From JBNKWA01 sp050299555 (lineage in GTDB: Bacteria > Pseudomonadota > Alphaproteobacteria > Rhodobacterales > Rhodobacteraceae): a stretch of 45,760 bases of DNA. The notes under the pieces were generated by a model, which was not told the origin of the DNA, did not search any database, and saw only the letters and a program-made list of their open reading frames with translations. Made by a program: the position numbers and the translations under genes. The stretch covers positions 1-45,760 of the forward strand of contig JBNKWA010000054.1 in NCBI GenBank assembly GCA_050299555.1. Direction: 5' to 3'. Positions 43,550-45,760 of the stretch are shown here, piece by piece; positions within the stretch are counted from its first letter, which is position 1; every line of letters starts with the position of its first letter.

Positions 43550-44046
43550 ACCAGGTTCCGGCATATCACCTTGCCGAGCTGAACATCGGCCGGCTGCTCG
43601 CGCCGACGGACGATCCGCGGGTGGCCGAGTTCATGGCGGCGCTTGACCGGGTGAACGGGCTCGGGCGCCGGATGCCGGGCTTCGTGTGGATGATGGAGGG
43701 CTCGGGCGAGCCGGGCACCGGCAACACCGAGAACCATATCGGCGACGATCCGCAATTCGTCTCCAACCTCACCGTCTGGGAATCGGTCGAGACGCTGGAA
43801 AACTTCGTCTGGAACACCGTGCACCGGCAGTTCTACGAGCGCCGGGCCGAGTGGTTCGAGGTCCTGGGCGAGATGCATTTCGTCATGTGGCGGGTGCCGG
43901 CCGGCCATCGTCCCAGCCTCGAGGAGGGGCTGGAGCGGCTGGAGCACCTGAAGGCCCACGGCGACAGCGACCACGCCTTCGGCTGGGCGCACCTGAAAGA
44001 AGCGCGGCTTTTCCGGACCCGCGCCTGCAGCGGGACGGCGGCGTGA
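43546..44046 (+). CDS. DUF3291 domain protein within the nuo operon
   Basis: The protein has 166 residues and a TTG start. It begins (M)NQVPAYHLAELNIGRLLAPT, with ALDRVNGLGRRMPGFVWMME, LTVWESVETLENFVWNTVHR and EVLGEMHFVMWRVPAGHRPS, the pattern of DUF3291 (ferredoxin-like fold related to antibiotic biosynthesis monooxygenases). The start overlaps the preceding stop by 4 bases and the end overlaps the lipoprotein gene (TGATG). There is no established link to complex I, so it may be a passenger gene or an accessory factor. Confidence 0.82.
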   Translation: MNQVPAYHLAELNIGRLLAPTDDPRVAEFMAALDRVNGLGRRMPGFVWMMEGSGEPGTGNTENHIGDDPQFVSNLTVWESVETLENFVWNTVHRQFYERRAEWFEVLGEMHFVMWRVPAGHRPSLEEGLERLEHLKAHGDSDHAFGWAHLKEARLFRTRACSGTAA

Positions 44047-44381
44047 TGGCGCGCGCGCGCCCCATGGTGCTTGCCGGCGTCGTGGTGACGGCGCTGCTCG
44101 CCGGCTGCTCGGGCGAGGACCCGATCCTCTTCGACGGCCAGCGTTATCAGGCACGGGCCGAGTCGACCCGCGACGACCGCAGCCATTTCGTCATCTCGGT
44201 GTCGCCGGTCTCGGCCAGCCTGACCGGCGCCCGCGAGGCCGGCCGCTACGAGGCGACGCGCTATTGCATGCGGCGCTACAGCTCCTCCGACATGGACTGG
44301 GAGGCGGGGCCGGACGCGCCGGAAGACGACCTGACCATCGTCGAGGACACCCTGACCCTGAGCGGGAGGTGCGACCTGTGA
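44046..44381 (+). CDS. Small lipoprotein of unknown function
   Basis: This 111-residue protein has a lipoprotein signal, MARARPMVLAGVVVTALLAGC, with lipobox LLAGC (Cys21). The mature part contains DPILFDGQRYQARAESTRDD and a Cys pair (RYCMRRYS and SGRC). It overlaps both neighbours (TGATG upstream, GTGA downstream). No known function; it is probably anchored in the periplasm and co-expressed with complex I. Confidence 0.75.
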   Translation: MARARPMVLAGVVVTALLAGCSGEDPILFDGQRYQARAESTRDDRSHFVISVSPVSASLTGAREAGRYEATRYCMRRYSSSDMDWEAGPDAPEDDLTIVEDTLTLSGRCDL

Positions 44382-44797
44382 GCAATCCCATTCCCACCGC
44401 CGTGCTGGCGCTGAGCCTCGTGCTGCCGGTCGCCGGCATGGCCCAGGCGGCGAACCTGCCGCCGCTGAGCGAGAACACCTATATCAACGAGCGGCTGGTG
44501 GCGGCCAAGATCGGCGACATCATCCGCAAGGCCTGTCCGTCGATCGAGGCGCGGCGTCTTTATGCCATCGGCCAGGCGCTGAAGCTCAAGGACTATGCCC
44601 TGCGGCAGGGCTATTCCAGCGACGAGATCGACGCCTTCGTTAGCTCGAAGACCGAAAAGCAGCGGGTGCGTGCCACCGCCGAGGCGTGGCTGGCGGCCAA
44701 TGGCGCCGTCGAGGGCGATCCCGAAAGCTACTGCGTGCTGGGGCGCGAGGAAATCGCCCGCGGCACGATCACCGGCACGCTGTTGCAGATGAACTGA
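44378..44797 (+). CDS. DUF5333-family secreted protein upstream of nuoG
   Basis: This 139-residue protein has a GTG start overlapping the lipoprotein stop (GTGA). It has a signal peptide (SNPIPTAVLALSLVLPVAGM ending AQA) and a helical mature domain LPPLSENTYINERLVAAKIG with two cysteines (RKACPSIEA and SYCVLGRE). DUF5333 genes are characteristically found before nuoG in Rhodobacterales, as far as I recall. The function is unknown. A 30-codon frame at 44812-44904 fills most of the gap to nuoG but has little support. Confidence 0.78.
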   Translation: MSNPIPTAVLALSLVLPVAGMAQAANLPPLSENTYINERLVAAKIGDIIRKACPSIEARRLYAIGQALKLKDYALRQGYSSDEIDAFVSSKTEKQRVRATAEAWLAANGAVEGDPESYCVLGREEIARGTITGTLLQMN

Positions 44798-44896
44798 TGG
44801 GGTCCGGGCGCATGAACGAGCATACCACCCCACCGACGGCGGCGCCCGGTCGCGCGAAGTGTCTGACATCTCCCAAGGAACGGCGGAGCCCGCAGC

Positions 44897-45760
44897 ATGG
44901 CTGAGCTGAAGAAGCTGAACATCGACGGCATCGAGATCGAGGTCGATCCGCGCCTGACCCTCTTGCAGGCTTGCGAGCAGGCCGGGGTGGAGATCCCGCG
45001 CTTCTGCTATCACGAGCGGCTGTCGATCGCCGGCAACTGCCGCATGTGCCTGGTCGAGGTGGTGGGCGGGCCGCCCAAGCCGGCCGCCTCCTGCGCCATG
45101 CAGGTGCGCGATCTGCGCCCCGGCAAGGACGGCGAGCCGCCGATGATCAAGACCAACTCGCCCATGGTCAAGAAGGCGCGCGAGGGGGTGATGGAGTTCC
45201 TGCTCATCAACCACCCGCTGGACTGCCCCATCTGCGACCAGGGCGGCGAATGCGATCTGCAAGACCAGGCAATGGCTTACGGGGTGGACTTCAGCCGCTA
45301 CCGGGAACCCAAGCGGGCCGCCGTCGATCCCGATCTCGGCCCGCTGGTCAAGACCTGCATGACCCGCTGCATCTCGTGCACCCGCTGCGTGCGGTTCATC
45401 ACCGAGGTGGCCGGCGTGCCGGAGATGGGCCAGACCGGCCGCGGCGAGGACAGCGAGATCACCTCGTATCTCGGCGCCATGCTGACGTCCGAGTTGCAGG
45501 GCAACGTGATCGACCTCTGTCCGGTGGGGGCGCTGACCTCCAAGCCCTATGCCTTCACCGCCCGGCCGTGGGAGCTGACCAAGACCGAGACCATCGATGT
45601 GATGGATGCGCTGGGCTCGAACATCCGTGTCGATACCAAGGGGCGCGAGGTGATGCGCATCCTGCCCCGCAACCATGACGGGGTGAACGAGGAATGGCTG
45701 GCCGACCGCAGCCGCTTCATCTGGGACGGGCTGCGCCGGCAGCGGCTGGACAAGCCTTAT
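44897..45760 (+). CDS. nuoG: NuoG, NADH-quinone oxidoreductase subunit G (3' truncated by the window)
   Basis: The first 288 residues are visible. The N-terminal [2Fe-2S] domain has FCYHERLSIAGNCRMCLVEV and AASCAMQV. The His/Cys cluster N5 region is HPLDCPICDQGGECDLQDQA, the following [4Fe-4S] ligands are MTRCISCTRCVRFITEVAGV, and the molybdopterin-fold region starts at DLCPVGALTSKPYAFTARPW. The frame is open to the last base, so the remaining roughly 380 residues lie outside. It extends the electron path from NuoF/NuoE into the peripheral arm. Confidence 0.96.
   Translation, partial: MAELKKLNIDGIEIEVDPRLTLLQACEQAGVEIPRFCYHERLSIAGNCRMCLVEVVGGPPKPAASCAMQVRDLRPGKDGEPPMIKTNSPMVKKAREGVMEFLLINHPLDCPICDQGGECDLQDQAMAYGVDFSRYREPKRAAVDPDLGPLVKTCMTRCISCTRCVRFITEVAGVPEMGQTGRGEDSEITSYLGAMLTSELQGNVIDLCPVGALTSKPYAFTARPWELTKTETIDVMDALGSNIRVDTKGREVMRILPRNHDGVNEEWLADRSRFIWDGLRRQRLDKPY

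Noticed and set aside
40108..44154. A very long minus-strand open frame (1,348 codons) opposite nuoE-nuoF
   Set aside because: It is an antisense shadow produced by the high third-position GC of the nuo genes; the product is a Gly/Arg/His/Ala-rich string without family motifs.
44812..44904. A 30-codon frame between the DUF5333 gene and nuoG
   Set aside because: No convincing ribosome site, no recognisable peptide, and it overlaps the nuoG start; probably spacer.

Overview
The window is a 45.8 kb stretch of high-GC chromosome with alphaproteobacterial gene content. Several features point to the Rhodobacterales (Paracoccaceae): a clade I, Tat-exported NosZ with the order nosRZDFYLX; a nuo operon interrupted by small lineage-type genes, including a DUF5333 gene before nuoG and a NuoE carrying a C-terminal helix-hairpin-helix extension; a Mur-type (manganese) box in front of a sitABCD operon; and a canonical CtrA box. 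No transposase, phage gene or CRISPR array was seen. Species cannot be named from the sequence alone.

Layout. (1) 1-5059, plus strand: the 3' end of a TctA-type transporter, then a tightly overlapping catabolic operon (TetR regulator, Gfo/Idh/MocA dehydrogenase, DUF993 protein, sugar-phosphate isomerase-type TIM barrel) of unknown substrate. (2) 5075-8165, minus strand: a MarR regulator, a thiolase remnant and a feruloyl-CoA-synthase-like acyl-CoA ligase, which look like a partly decayed hydroxycinnamate or aromatic acid locus. (3) 8362-18506: denitrification. A DUF1858 gene and an NnrR-like Crp/Fnr regulator converge next to the complete nosRZDFYLX operon. TTG-N8-CAA dyads lie in front of both nosR and the DUF1858 gene. 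(4) 18647-19617: tRNA-Gln(CUG) and a Flp/TadE-like surface protein preceded by a CtrA box. (5) 19703-25398: sitABCD (manganese ABC importer) diverges from two Cys-rich secreted proteins and a SCO-like protein. A Mur box sits between them, and the Fur/Mur-family gene closes the cluster. (6) 25466-30375: a tandem glycine riboswitch followed by gcvT-gcvH-VOC-gcvP. (7) 30401-36904: an accessory stretch with an exported amidohydrolase whose start is out of frame, an MFS carrier, a small globin, a LysR pseudogene, a PanE-like reductase and a MASE1-like membrane protein. (8) 37167-45760: nuoABCDEF and the first part of nuoG, with six interspersed small genes.

The functional theme is respiration on alternative acceptors (N2O reductase, NNR regulation, complex I) together with metal supply and C1/glycine metabolism. 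Four copies of an unusual repeat lie in intergenic gaps: a GC-rich stem whose loop is a (G3T)n G-quadruplex motif. The most promising under-described items are the Mur-box divergon with its Cys-rich periplasmic proteins, the hairpin/G-quadruplex repeat family, and the duplicated helix-hairpin-helix domain inside the complex I operon.
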